From positions 1-64,000 of the forward strand of contig NZ_LQRT01000035.1 of the NCBI RefSeq assembly GCF_001632745.1: a stretch of DNA of 64,000 nt, in the 5' to 3' direction. This stretch comes from Aquimarina aggregata (GTDB lineage: Bacteria; Bacteroidota; Bacteroidia; Flavobacteriales; Flavobacteriaceae). Position numbers and translations under genes: made by a program. Under the pieces are notes generated by a model. That model saw nothing but the letters and a program-made list of their open reading frames with translations. It did not search any database and had not been told where the DNA came from. Shown piece by piece: positions 1-7,821 of the stretch (position 1 is the stretch's first letter; each line of letters opens with the position of its first letter).

Positions 1-324
1 AAAGTTATGGATTATTTAAACTCTCCTCTTGAATTAAAATCTGTTTCAGCAGTTGACGGTTTTTATAGTTGGAAAGATGAGTACAAATCAGAAGCGAAAA
101 GTTTTGCCTTTTTGCCTGAAAAATTTAAAACAGTAAACAAAGATATTGAAGCATATTTTGTGTATAGTTGGCATTATGACAAACTAAATAAAGATGTAGA
201 CTTAATAAAAGTTATTTATAATATCCATTTATCTTCAAATGGAGAAAAATATGTCGTTAAAAATGAGATTGTTTTTAAATTGAAATCTGAATTAATTTTC
301 AGAAGCCCAATACGATTTCATTAA
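1..324 (+). CDS. hypothetical protein, possibly 5'-partial
   Basis: A short soluble protein of at least 105 residues from the ATG at position 7. The frame stays open to the window edge, so the true start may lie upstream. I see no signal peptide, membrane segment or recognisable motif; the product is rich in Lys, Tyr and Phe. It is followed within 20 bp by the first attC-like element, which makes it the leftmost visible gene of the cassette-like series at 1-8 kb. Function unknown. The gene is real judging by codon use similar to its neighbours, but no family is recognised. Confidence 0.5.
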   Translation, partial: KVMDYLNSPLELKSVSAVDGFYSWKDEYKSEAKSFAFLPEKFKTVNKDIEAYFVYSWHYDKLNKDVDLIKVIYNIHLSSNGEKYVVKNEIVFKLKSELIFRSPIRFH

Positions 325-339
325 TTGGGATAAAAAACC

Positions 340-514
340 GCTTACAACACTATATGATGTGATCATAGCTAATTAGTGATTAATCGAATGGTTCTTGTAT
401 ATTTAGGATAGCGCAGTGATTTTAAAGCTGAATTAAAGTATAAAATCTGAGCAGAAATGTCGATGGTTAGGTAACATTTTGCCTCGCCAAGACACATATA
501 TTAAACGTTACCGC
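340..514 (+). repeat. attC-like intergenic element 1
   Basis: The element begins with CTTACAACACTATATGATG and ends with ACATATATTAAACGTTACCG. The ends are complementary (AAC..TATATG against CATATA..GTT) with a large interior. Its interior and right half resemble the element at 5479-5655 (shared stretch around GGTAACATTT and ACACAnATATTAAA), so it is a dispersed repeat. The architecture resembles an integron attC site; that reading is inference. Confidence 0.5.
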
Positions 515-523
515 CAATTAAAA

Positions 524-994
524 ATGAATAAAATAAAACTCATATTGGGATTCTTAATTATCGGACTGAGTAGCTGTTCTAATACGGCAGACTCAAATAA
601 CTTGGACAGCGACGATTATGACAAAAAAGATGAAAGAATTAAAACTTTAGAAAAGGAAATCAAATCTTTCAGCGAAATCAAAAATGCCGAATTCGAATTA
701 TTTAATGTAAATGGATTTTCGAATAGTCGAACAACAGTGCCAGGAGCATCTTCATGGGACTACAAATTTGCCATTAAAGTAAATCCATCTGATATTGACA
801 AATGGACTACAGGATTGATAAAAATTGAACTTAATGGGAGTAATAAAGAGTGGATGAATAAGATAATTGAGAAAAGAAAAAATGACTGGAAGACTAAAAC
901 CGAACCTGAATTTTATACAAGAAAAGAAGATAATGTAACGGTTGCAGTTTATAAATTAGAAGGAATTATCTTCAAACGAGTGATCAATAATTAA
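524..994 (+). CDS. small lipoprotein, unknown function
   Basis: A 156-residue protein with a clear lipoprotein signal (MNKIKLILGFLIIGLSSCSN, lipobox Cys at about residue 18), so it is probably anchored to the periplasmic face or the cell surface. After a charged Asp/Lys-rich linker comes one soluble domain of about 120 residues with Trp-rich segments. A longer reading frame opens at a TTG at 479, but that extension lies in the repeat element and would bury the signal peptide, so the ATG at 524 is preferred. It sits between two attC-like elements as a single-gene cassette. Family not recognised. Confidence 0.7.
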   Translation: MNKIKLILGFLIIGLSSCSNTADSNNLDSDDYDKKDERIKTLEKEIKSFSEIKNAEFELFNVNGFSNSRTTVPGASSWDYKFAIKVNPSDIDKWTTGLIKIELNGSNKEWMNKIIEKRKNDWKTKTEPEFYTRKEDNVTVAVYKLEGIIFKRVINN

Positions 995-1003
995 AAAGAA
1001 AAA

Positions 1004-1080
1004 GGCGGTAACAATGGCTATAAAGCATAGACCTGAGCAACCAAACCGTCCCTACGCTTCATAGTCAAAGCGTTATATGC
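1004..1080 (+). repeat. attC-like intergenic element 2
   Basis: A 77-bp element between two genes. The left end GGTAACAATGGCTATAAAGC and the right end GCTTCATAGTCAAAGCGTTA are imperfectly complementary: GCTATAAAGC pairs with GCTTCATAG with one extra base, flanked by AAC and GTT. Two short paired boxes with an unpaired base and AAC/GTT core ends is the layout of an attC site. No integrase is in view. Confidence 0.6.
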
Positions 1081-1093
1081 AAATAAAACAAGT

Positions 1094-1891
1094 ATGAAAA
1101 TAAAATTTACTATTCTTTTTATAATATTTATTTCAATTCAATTATTCGGACAAAATGAATCCGAAAAAGAAGAAAACCTTAGGGCTAAAAATCAGATTGG
1201 AGAAAAACTAACATATGAATTTAACTTAGAAACAAATGATAGCATTTTGACTAATCAAGACTTCTATAATAAAAACGGAAAGCATATTAAAGATTTAAGA
1301 TTTAACGAAAAAGGTGAAATAAGATATCGTTATGCTATTCAACTCGATTCAAAAGGGTTAATGGAAAAACAAACAGGTTATAAATTTGGAGAAATTTCAA
1401 CTGTTCTAACTTATAAGTATGATAAGAATGGCAACAGAACAGATAACTTTCAACATAAACCAGATGGGACTTTGTTAATTCATCAGAAACGCATTTATAA
1501 TAAAAAGAACTTAAATACTGAACTTCATAACAAACGAAAAAATAGTGAAGATTATTTTAGAAGTAGTCAGTACTATTATAATAAAGATGGTAAATATTCA
1601 AAAATTAAATCTTTCAATCCCAACGGGAAATTAATTCGTTTATCAGAATATGAATATAACAAAGAAGGAAATAAATCAAAAGTATATAATATCAAGGATG
1701 GTAATAAAGATCTAACTGTTTCGTATGAATATGACGAAAAAAGTAATTTAATTAAAAGATTGCTTATAAAAGCAAATAAGCATATTGAATATAAATATGA
1801 TAATGAAAATAACTTAATCGAAGAAAAGACTTTCGAAAAGAATGTATTAACTAAAAAGATTAGGTTTTTTTATAAAAAAATTAGCACATAA
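1094..1891 (+). CDS. secreted protein with YD-type repeats
   Basis: A 265-residue protein with an N-terminal signal peptide (MKIKFTILFIIFISIQLFGQ), so exported. From about residue 100 onward, motifs of the form Y-x-Y-(D/N)-x-x-G-(N/K) recur (YKYDKNGN, YYYNKDGK, YEYNKEGN, YEYDEKSN, YKYDNENN). They are spaced by roughly 20-40 residues, as in YD/RHS-like beta-strand repeats. It lacks an RHS core and a C-terminal toxin domain, so it is probably a stand-alone surface or periplasmic repeat protein. Its stop codon overlaps the next attC-like element. Confidence 0.7.
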   Translation: MKIKFTILFIIFISIQLFGQNESEKEENLRAKNQIGEKLTYEFNLETNDSILTNQDFYNKNGKHIKDLRFNEKGEIRYRYAIQLDSKGLMEKQTGYKFGEISTVLTYKYDKNGNRTDNFQHKPDGTLLIHQKRIYNKKNLNTELHNKRKNSEDYFRSSQYYYNKDGKYSKIKSFNPNGKLIRLSEYEYNKEGNKSKVYNIKDGNKDLTVSYEYDEKSNLIKRLLIKANKHIEYKYDNENNLIEEKTFEKNVLTKKIRFFYKKIST

Positions 1892-1959
1892 CAGTTTGTG
1901 TATTCCATATGCTCCCTTCGGGAAGCAAACGCAACATACAAGAAACGTTATACACAAGC
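1885..1959 (+). repeat. attC-like intergenic element 3
   Basis: The left end CATAACAGTTTGTGTATTCC and the right end CATACAAGAAACGTTATACAC pair as TAAC..TTGTGTAT against ATACAAG..GTTA. The centre holds a small hairpin around CTCCCTTCGGGAAGC. It overlaps the stop codon of the YD-repeat gene and sits 11 bp before the next start codon. Confidence 0.55.
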
Positions 1960-1969
1960 AAAAAAATAA

Positions 1970-2186
1970 ATGATAATTGGAAATAAAAACTCTTTTGCTG
2001 TAGAATTTACTCAATTTGATTCTGACTCAAAAATGGGTTACGGAAAAGTTTGGGTTCAAAATGAATTCTATGGAAGTAATGAATCATTGTATACTAAGTA
2101 GAACTGAATTACGTGAATTTACAAAAATAAAAGGTTTTGAAGATAAAGTTATTATTCCAAATGATGGAGAAATAATCAATTTATAA
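1970..2186 (+). pseudogene. frameshifted Imm42-like immunity protein
   Basis: The ATG at 1970 opens a frame reading MIIGNKNSFAVEFTQF...MGYGKVWVQNEFYGS.. that stops at 2099-2101. The continuation (..RTELREFTKIKGFEDKV..) lies in another frame and runs to the stop at 2184-2186. Joined, the product of about 70 residues resembles the start and end of Imm42-type immunity proteins; this is from memory and no search was run. A stretch between the halves may also be missing. It has its own attC-like element on each side, so it looks like a decayed single-gene cassette. A sequencing error could give the same picture. Confidence 0.5.
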
Positions 2187-2193
2187 AAATACT

Positions 2194-2331
2194 ACACACA
2201 ACAAAGTATATAAAAAATAACTCACTAACTGCAAGACTAAAAGTTTTGTAGTTTTTTTATTACTATAGTTTTAACAATGAAAATATAGCAAATTAACACA
2301 CTACGTTTCATATACAAGGAACGTTGTGTAC
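2194..2331 (+). repeat. attC-like intergenic element 4
   Basis: The outer ends are perfectly complementary (ACACAAC at the left, GTTGTGT at the right). Inside these, GTATAT pairs with ATATAC. The interior is AT-rich, with a T-run near 2254. Same layout as the other elements at 1-8 kb. Confidence 0.55.
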
Positions 2332-2347
2332 AATTATAACAGAATAA

Positions 2348-2872
2348 ATGGGGATATTTGATAAACTATTTAACAAAAAAAAGGAAGTAATGGATTTTCC
2401 TCCTAAACCTAAATGGAAACCGAATTTACCTATCGATTTGAATCTTATTTTAGAAAAATCTAAGTATTATACTGATAAAAAAATACAGATTGCAGTTTTT
2501 GAAAATGGAACTGTAATAATGTTTCCTAAAAGAGTTTCTGACATTAACTCTTCTGCTTTAGAAACACTTGATAAAATTTACAATGCTCATCCTGATTTTA
2601 ACCCAACAGAAATGGATGATGGAAATTATACTATTCAATATAATGAGCCTGCCTTCAATATTGTTTTTAAAGAGGAAATTGAAAATCACTGGAAATATAT
2701 TGACAAAAATCATCTTGATGGAATTTGCACTGACGAAGTTCTGATAAATGCAAATGGAGAACATAACGTATTTAATGAAATAGGTAAAATCTGTTTGTTT
2801 GGACGAAGTAAAATGTTTATGGATGCTCAGAATCCAAAAGTCATTTTGACATTTGACAACCTGGAAAAGTAA
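2348..2872 (+). CDS. hypothetical cytosolic protein
   Basis: A 174-residue soluble protein beginning MGIFDKLFNKKKE, a short basic amphipathic start, followed by a Pro-rich linker (PPKPKWKPNLP) and one compact alpha/beta domain. There is no signal peptide or membrane segment and no recognised family. The cassette position next to an immunity-like pseudogene suggests, but does not prove, a role in toxin immunity or stress. The start codon lies 17 bp after the attC-like element. Confidence 0.6.
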   Translation: MGIFDKLFNKKKEVMDFPPKPKWKPNLPIDLNLILEKSKYYTDKKIQIAVFENGTVIMFPKRVSDINSSALETLDKIYNAHPDFNPTEMDDGNYTIQYNEPAFNIVFKEEIENHWKYIDKNHLDGICTDEVLINANGEHNVFNEIGKICLFGRSKMFMDAQNPKVILTFDNLEK

Positions 2873-2900
2873 CTGTAAACATAAAGTAAAAAAATCAATA

Positions 2901-2937
2901 AAAGTGTGATTATTTTTAAGTCTTGCGAATAATAAGT
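2901..2937 (+). repeat. direct repeat flanking a membrane-protein gene
   Basis: A stretch starting AAAGTGTGATTATT and ending CGAATAATA here recurs at 3427-3464, with 14 and 9 identical bases at the two ends and a variable middle. The two copies bracket the gene at 2956-3435, as if it had been inserted or duplicated together with its flank. Confidence 0.5.
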
Positions 2938-2955
2938 AAACTAACTTATTATAAT

Positions 2956-3435
2956 ATGGCAACTAGAAAAATTATCGGTATTGCATTTTCATTTATAGGT
3001 ATTTTATTTAGCATAATCTTCCTATTACATTCAGACCTAAATACTAATTTAAAAGAATATTTTGATTTTTCTTTTAAGAGTTATTTCAGCTTATCCTATT
3101 TTAATCAAGTTTTGCCGCTAATTATTTGCTTAATTCTGTTCTATGGCGGCATATTGTTAATAATAAAACCTACAAAATCAAACCCTATCTTAGCCTTATT
3201 CGGATTTACAGTACTAGAGGAAATTGTGTTCAGTTGGTTTGGTGTAATTTCTATTGATTTCCCAACTTATATTGTCGCAATATTTTTTGCTAGTGCATTA
3301 CTCTCATTATGGATTGCTTATTCAGACACTATTAACCAAAAACATTTATCATTAAAAGAAGGTGTTTCTAGTTTAATTCTTGGAACTTCAATTAACCTGT
3401 TCTCTAATTTCTTTTTTTTTTTTTTTAAAGTGTGA
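2956..3435 (+). CDS. small integral membrane protein
   Basis: A 159-residue protein with about four hydrophobic segments, starting MATRKIIGIAFSFIGILF. The ATG at 2956 is preferred over an in-frame upstream start at 2923, because that would add a charged tail before the first membrane segment. The 3' end runs through 15 consecutive T (3412-3426), coding a Phe run just before Lys-Val-stop. That homopolymer could slip and change the C-terminal end. No family recognised. Confidence 0.6.
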   Translation: MATRKIIGIAFSFIGILFSIIFLLHSDLNTNLKEYFDFSFKSYFSLSYFNQVLPLIICLILFYGGILLIIKPTKSNPILALFGFTVLEEIVFSWFGVISIDFPTYIVAIFFASALLSLWIAYSDTINQKHLSLKEGVSSLILGTSINLFSNFFFFFFKV

Positions 3436-3531
3436 TTATTCATTCTCCTTTTCGAATAATATATAAAACCAAGAGATATAGTTTCACAATGAGTAAATAA
3501 TTATAAATTACAAAAGTACAATCACTTACAA

Positions 3532-4065
3532 ATGATGGTAAATAAAAAAGAACAATTCATAAAAACGATAGATGAACATAAAAAAATCATCTATAAAATT
3601 GTGAATTCTTACTGTCCAAATAGAGATAACAGAAAAGACTTAGAACAAGAAATTATTATTCAGTTATGGAACGCATTTGATAAATATGATGACACCTATA
3701 AATACTCTACTTGGATGTATCGCATAGCCCTTAACGTTGCTATATCTTTTTATAGAAAAGAAAAAAAATGGTTTTCTAAAAGTGATTTTTATAATGAAGA
3801 ATCTATTTTTAAAGTAGAAGAAGATACTAGTGAAGTGGAAACAGAATTAGATTATCATTTGAAATTATTACAAGAATTCATCCATAATCTAAACGAACTA
3901 AATAAAGCCTTAATGCTATTATACTTAGAGGAAAAAAGCTACGAAGAAATTGCAGAAATACTAGGCATTACAAAAACCAATGTCGCTACAAAAATTAGCA
4001 GAATTAAATTAAAATTAAAAAACGAATTTAAAAAAATACGGAAAAATGGAAGCAGGAGAGTTTAA
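3532..4065 (+). CDS. ECF-type RNA polymerase sigma factor
   Basis: A 177-residue sigma-70 family protein of extracytoplasmic-function size. Region 2 is visible at about residues 25-80 (RKDLEQEIIIQLWNAFDKY, then YSTWMYRIALNVA) and region 4 at about residues 120-170 (ALMLLYLEEKSYEEIAEILG, helix-turn-helix, then TKTNVATKISRIK). It would redirect RNA polymerase to a small regulon. Its 3' end overlaps the next gene by 20 bp, so the two are translated together. The partner is a membrane protein that could hold it inactive. Two ATG codons stand in tandem at the start and the first is used here. Confidence 0.88.
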   Translation: MMVNKKEQFIKTIDEHKKIIYKIVNSYCPNRDNRKDLEQEIIIQLWNAFDKYDDTYKYSTWMYRIALNVAISFYRKEKKWFSKSDFYNEESIFKVEEDTSEVETELDYHLKLLQEFIHNLNELNKALMLLYLEEKSYEEIAEILGITKTNVATKISRIKLKLKNEFKKIRKNGSRRV

Positions 4066-4705
4066 AAAAATATTAGCAGCTTACGATACTAAACTAGATG
4101 AAAAATTAAGTTTGAACGTAGCTTCTTTTAAAAGTATCAATTTAGACAAATCAGAAAAGAGAACACTAAGTATTCTTAAGTACAGAATTACAGAAATTGT
4201 AGTTTTTTCTTTATTAGCATTGTTTATGGGAAATTATATTGCAAGTAATTGGAACCAATCACATTTAGCAATAAGTGGAATTATTGTTGGTATTTTCACT
4301 CTAATTGCGTTAGCTGGCAGTATAGGACAAGTTACTTTATTAAAACAAATTGACTTTGCAAAACCGATAGTTGATATAAGAAATAAGATAGAATTAGTAA
4401 ATACTCACGGATTGTTATTTGTAAAGTTAATGTTTTTATCCACCCCAATATGGTGGTCTTTTATAGTGGTTGGTAGCGACTCTTTATTCAACATTGACTT
4501 ATATGCAAATATGGATGCCGATTTTGTGCTAAAATACCTTATGGTTAATTCGTTATTAATTATCCCGTTAGTCTGGTTTTTAAATAAATTAACCTACAAA
4601 AACCTACATATTAAATGGGTAAGAAAAACGATAAGGTTATTTACAGGGTCAAAAACTATGAAAGCTTTAGAGTTTTTAAATGATATTGAGAAGTTTGAAA
4701 ATTAA
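4046..4705 (+). CDS. membrane protein, putative anti-sigma partner
   Basis: A 219-residue protein with a cytosolic N-terminal segment of about 50 residues and roughly four membrane segments (about residues 48-68, 75-95, 125-145 and 165-180), then a basic C-terminal tail. It overlaps the ECF sigma gene by 20 bp, the usual arrangement for a sigma/anti-sigma pair. The N-terminal segment is the likely sigma-binding part. I see no zinc-binding ASD motif (HxxxCxxC), so an anti-sigma role is inferred from context only. Flavobacterial genomes often pair ECF factors with such unnamed membrane proteins. Confidence 0.7.
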   Translation: MEAGEFKKILAAYDTKLDEKLSLNVASFKSINLDKSEKRTLSILKYRITEIVVFSLLALFMGNYIASNWNQSHLAISGIIVGIFTLIALAGSIGQVTLLKQIDFAKPIVDIRNKIELVNTHGLLFVKLMFLSTPIWWSFIVVGSDSLFNIDLYANMDADFVLKYLMVNSLLIIPLVWFLNKLTYKNLHIKWVRKTIRLFTGSKTMKALEFLNDIEKFEN

Positions 4706-4771
4706 TTAATTACTCTATACTATTATATTTGGTGCTGTGATTAGTTTCTCAAAAATATAAAAGAACGAACA

Positions 4772-4900
4772 GCCAACAACATATATAAAAAACAGCAGTT
4801 AAGGATTAAATTAAACGTTTATTTCTTTTCTACTATCTTTATTTCTAACAAAAAAGTAGCACTTAAAAATCCGCTACTTTTTATATACAAACCGTTGGCA
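4772..4900 (+). repeat. attC-like intergenic element 5 (best preserved)
   Basis: The left end GCCAAC..TATATAAAAAACAGC and the reverse complement of the right end GCCAAC..TATATAAAAAGTAGC match almost base for base, giving a long imperfect stem. The two arms differ by two extra bases between the core (GCCAAC) and the second box. This is the clearest example in the array of two-box pairing with an unpaired bulge. Confidence 0.65.
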
Positions 4901-4908
4901 ATCATTAA

Positions 4909-5469
4909 ATGAAAAGAATAATAAAAATAATAGGAATTCTTTTAATCCTATATCTCTTTATATCCTATATATTTCCAAAATATATAGCAGCTCCAATAGC
5001 AGCTTGGAATTCTCATCAAGTTTGGAAAGAACACGAAAAAAAATCACAAAAAATCTTAAATTCAGATGATTATGAAATAATTGGAGTTTATGAATTTAAA
5101 ACTGAAAATAGAGAGGAAAATCATTTTGTTTTTATAGATACAGTCCAAAATAAGTTAACTGGGTTTTATTTCGGAACTGAAAGTAGTGGCGAACACGGAA
5201 TTTCGCATTTTGGAAACCCATTATTGGATCTTAAACTTATTGAAAATAGAATTGAATTTGAGATTGGAGAAAGGGAACTTTATGAAACAACGAGAAATAA
5301 AATTTATAAACCATCTCAAAAACCAAAAGAAGAAACTTCTATCGGAATTTCAAAAAGCCCTCTAAGTTATTCTGGAAAATTGACAGAATTTGGATTCAAA
5401 TTAACCTGTAAATCTGAGTTTTATGATTGTTGGGAGAATGAAATGGAGTTTAAAAGAATATACGATTAA
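4909..5469 (+). CDS. membrane-anchored hypothetical protein
   Basis: A 186-residue protein starting MKRIIKIIGILLILYLFISY, a single N-terminal membrane anchor or uncleaved signal. A mostly beta-rich soluble domain follows, containing Glu/Asn-rich segments and two Cys near the C-terminus (LTCKSEFYDCW). It probably faces the periplasm. It is the only gene between two attC-like elements. No family recognised. Confidence 0.65.
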   Translation: MKRIIKIIGILLILYLFISYIFPKYIAAPIAAWNSHQVWKEHEKKSQKILNSDDYEIIGVYEFKTENREENHFVFIDTVQNKLTGFYFGTESSGEHGISHFGNPLLDLKLIENRIEFEIGERELYETTRNKIYKPSQKPKEETSIGISKSPLSYSGKLTEFGFKLTCKSEFYDCWENEMEFKRIYD

Positions 5470-5478
5470 AAAACGATT

Positions 5479-5655
5479 TGCCAACACTATATATGATGTC
5501 ATGGCAGCAAAGTGATCAATTCAATGGTTATTGTATATTTATAAAGGTGCAATCCTTGCAAAAAGTAAAAGTTAGCAACCAATCTGCAGAAAAGTCGAAA
5601 AGCAAGGTAACATTTCGCCATACTACGACACAAATATTAAATACTATGGTATATA
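5479..5655 (+). repeat. attC-like element 6, right core lost
   Basis: Related along most of its length to the element at 340-514: same left end AACACTATATATGATGTCAT, same GGTAACATTT segment, same ACACAAATATTAAA near the right end. The right core CGTT of copy 1 is changed here (ATTAAATACTA against ATTAAACGTTA), so the terminal pairing is broken. A 65-codon open frame inside it is not a gene. Confidence 0.5.
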
Positions 5656-6171
5656 ATGGAACAGACTTTCAATAAAAAGGAAATAAATTATCTGATTTTA
5701 GTAATTAAATTATTAATTCTAATATTCTTTATTTTTGTTTCAATTAGAGGTTATCAAGAAACTATTTTTGAATTGGATACTAACTATGGAAATCAATATA
5801 AATTGTCTGATTTCGTTCGATTAATAACAAGAAGAACATATTTCCGACCTTCCATCCTTTTATTATTCCCACTTATTGGCATTTTTATAAATAAAAAAAT
5901 TGGTTGGATTTTTATCACATCATACTTTTACTTTCTACTGACTTGGCTAGTTTTTTCTACTATATCCAATGGACTAAATTATAATGAAGAAATACTATTT
6001 TTTGCTGTTGCATTGGTGCTAACATTAATATTTATTTGGATTATGAATCGAAAAAAAATCGTTGAGAAAGTTTACAATCTTAAAAAGAACGAAGTTTTGA
6101 TTACCAATATAAAAGCTTCCTCTATTGGAATTTTCTTGACCTTATATCTTGCATGGACACAAATAATTTAG
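5656..6171 (+). CDS. small integral membrane protein
   Basis: A 171-residue protein with about four hydrophobic segments (starting at residues 11, 65, 85 and 115, plus a weaker one near the C-terminus) separated by short Lys-rich loops. It starts at an ATG directly after the repeat element. No catalytic motif or family recognised. Its position as a single gene between attC-like elements suggests a cassette-borne gene of unknown function. Confidence 0.6.
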   Translation: MEQTFNKKEINYLILVIKLLILIFFIFVSIRGYQETIFELDTNYGNQYKLSDFVRLITRRTYFRPSILLLFPLIGIFINKKIGWIFITSYFYFLLTWLVFSTISNGLNYNEEILFFAVALVLTLIFIWIMNRKKIVEKVYNLKKNEVLITNIKASSIGIFLTLYLAWTQII

Positions 6172-6176
6172 ACGTA

Positions 6177-6308
6177 CTGTAACAACGCGTATAATTAATT
6201 GCGGCGGAATTTCCTTATCGGAAATTCACTTCCATTAATTATTTTTTGCAGCAACAGAAGGTACTCGCGTACTTTCTCGAAACTAATCATACACAAACCG
6301 TTAGCATT
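6177..6308 (+). repeat. attC-like intergenic element 7
   Basis: The left end GTAACAACGCGTATAATTAA and the right end TAATCATACACAAACCGTTAGC pair through GTATAATTA against TAATCATAC, with AAC and GTT cores. The interior carries a hairpin GAATTTCC-N5-GGAAATTC at about 6207-6227. It starts six bases after the stop codon of the preceding gene. Confidence 0.6.
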
Positions 6309-6324
6309 AATTAAGAAGACTGAA

Positions 6325-6804
6325 ATGAAAATTAGAGAAGCACATAGAAATGATTATACTATTTCTACTGACAAGGATAAATTAGATATTTTGAGCATTC
6401 ACAAATTCCTTACAAACGAAACTGATTGGGCTAACGGAATTCCAATCAATACTTTGAAAACATCAATTGAAAACTCTTTGAATTTTGGGCTTTACTACGA
6501 AAAAAAGCAAATTGGCTTTGCTAGAATAATTTCAGACTATTCAACTATTGCATATTTAGGAGATGTTTATGTTCTAAAGGAATATAGAGGAAAAGGATTG
6601 AGTAAATGGTTGATAAATGAAATAATGAAACACCCCAATCTTCAAGGATTAAGACGCTGGATTTTATTAACAGATACAGCTGAATGGCTTTATAAAAAGT
6701 TTGGGTTTACAGAAATACCTAATCCCGAATTTTATATGGAGAAACATAATCCGAATGTATATAACGGAATAGATAAAACTAATGCCGACAATGGCTATAA
6801 TTAA
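6325..6804 (+). CDS. GNAT family N-acetyltransferase
   Basis: A 159-residue acetyl-CoA-dependent N-acetyltransferase. The acetyl-CoA pyrophosphate-binding motif is clear near residue 92 (VYVLKEYRGKGLSKWLINEI). The beta-bulge strand IAYLGDVYV precedes it and a C-terminal YKKFGFTEIPNPEFYMEK closes the fold, as in single-domain GNATs. The ATG at 6325 is used. An in-frame start at 6199 would read through the attC-like element and is rejected. The last codons overlap the next element. The substrate cannot be told; small GNATs are common integron-type cargo. Confidence 0.85.
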   Translation: MKIREAHRNDYTISTDKDKLDILSIHKFLTNETDWANGIPINTLKTSIENSLNFGLYYEKKQIGFARIISDYSTIAYLGDVYVLKEYRGKGLSKWLINEIMKHPNLQGLRRWILLTDTAEWLYKKFGFTEIPNPEFYMEKHNPNVYNGIDKTNADNGYN

Positions 6805-6981
6805 TATGGGGTTTAAGGCTTAATCCAAAGTTTGAGTATATTTATAAAGCCCGAAAAATCTATCGGATTTTGCTTTGATAACAAAAAAAGAAAAAACAAA
6901 ACAAACAGTTTTTGCTAAGTGCAAGTACGAAAGTTAGCGTTCTCATACTATCCGTACTACCTATAACCAAGACGTTACAGC
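6784..6981 (+). repeat. attC-like intergenic element 8
   Basis: The left end GCCGACAATGGCTATAATTAA overlaps the stop codon of the acetyltransferase gene. The right end CCTATAACCAAGACGTTACAG gives a matching GGTTATAGG box and a GTT core four bases before the next start codon. The left core is GAC, not AAC. The long interior (about 150 bp) makes this a large-type site. Confidence 0.5.
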
Positions 6982-6985
6982 ATAT

Positions 6986-7816
6986 ATGAAAAAACCAATC
7001 ATAACAATATTAACTGGAATTATTTTAATGGGATTATTTGGCTTCTTTAAAAAAAACAGAATAACGGAAAAAGATACTAAGTCAATAATTTTAGGAATGA
7101 TTCTTCTTGAAGAGCCAAATTCATTTGACTTAAAAGGTACGGTAACTGAATTAAGAAAAAAATGGCACTTAAAAGTTGACGATACTGATGCCGACGATAA
7201 AGCTGCTATTTTAAAAATCAATGATTATACTATTGCTATTGCAAATATGGGGGTTTCTATTCCTGAAAATGAGGTTGAATCAGCCGCAGCATATAATTAT
7301 TTCTGGAAAAATGGAGTTGAAGAAACCTCAAAACATAAAGGACATATACTATTAACGATAACTAATGCGGGTAAAAATGCTATTAAAGAAAATTTATTAT
7401 ATACTAAATTAGCGTCTTCTGTCATGAACAACAGTAAATCTTTAGGAATATATATTGGAGGAAGAACTTTAGTTTTGAAAAAGGAGTTTTATCAAGAAAA
7501 TATTAAAATGATGTCTGAACAAGACCTTCCTTTATATAATTGGATTTATTTTGGGTTAAGAGATGAAAACGGAAAAAAATCTATTTATACATATGGTCTT
7601 AAGGACTTTGGTAAAAAAGAAATGGAAATCATTGATTCCAAAAACTCTTTTGAAGAACTTAATGAAATGATGTTTAATCTAACGCATTATGTAATTAGTT
7701 ACAATGTCAAATTAAATGACGGAGAAACAATCGGAATTTCTGCTGATCAAAAACTAAAAATATCAGAATCGAAAGGAAAGTTTATTGATGGAAATACTTT
7801 AAAAATAGCATATTAA
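6986..7816 (+). CDS. DUF4261-like protein
   Basis: A 276-residue protein. After a hydrophobic start (MKKPIITILTGIILMGLFGFF), which may act as a signal anchor, it has the sequence character of DUF4261 proteins: an early IILGMILLEEPN segment, an IANMGVSIPENEVESAAAYN stretch and KHKGHILLTITNAG. The domain's function is unknown. It is the last clear gene of the cassette-like series. The family call is by eye only. Confidence 0.6.
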   Translation: MKKPIITILTGIILMGLFGFFKKNRITEKDTKSIILGMILLEEPNSFDLKGTVTELRKKWHLKVDDTDADDKAAILKINDYTIAIANMGVSIPENEVESAAAYNYFWKNGVEETSKHKGHILLTITNAGKNAIKENLLYTKLASSVMNNSKSLGIYIGGRTLVLKKEFYQENIKMMSEQDLPLYNWIYFGLRDENGKKSIYTYGLKDFGKKEMEIIDSKNSFEELNEMMFNLTHYVISYNVKLNDGETIGISADQKLKISESKGKFIDGNTLKIAY

Positions 7817-7821
7817 AAAAC

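Noticed and set aside
479..523. Extended TTG start of the lipoprotein gene
   Set aside because: The extension is made of repeat-element sequence and would place 15 residues before a clear lipoprotein signal.
2558..2962. 134-codon minus-strand open frame
   Set aside because: Shadow of the gene at 2348-2872, on the opposite strand.
5478..5675. 65-codon open frame
   Set aside because: It lies wholly within the repeat element related to 340-514.
6199..6324. N-terminal extension of the acetyltransferase
   Set aside because: It reads through the attC-like element; the GNAT fold begins at the ATG at 6325.
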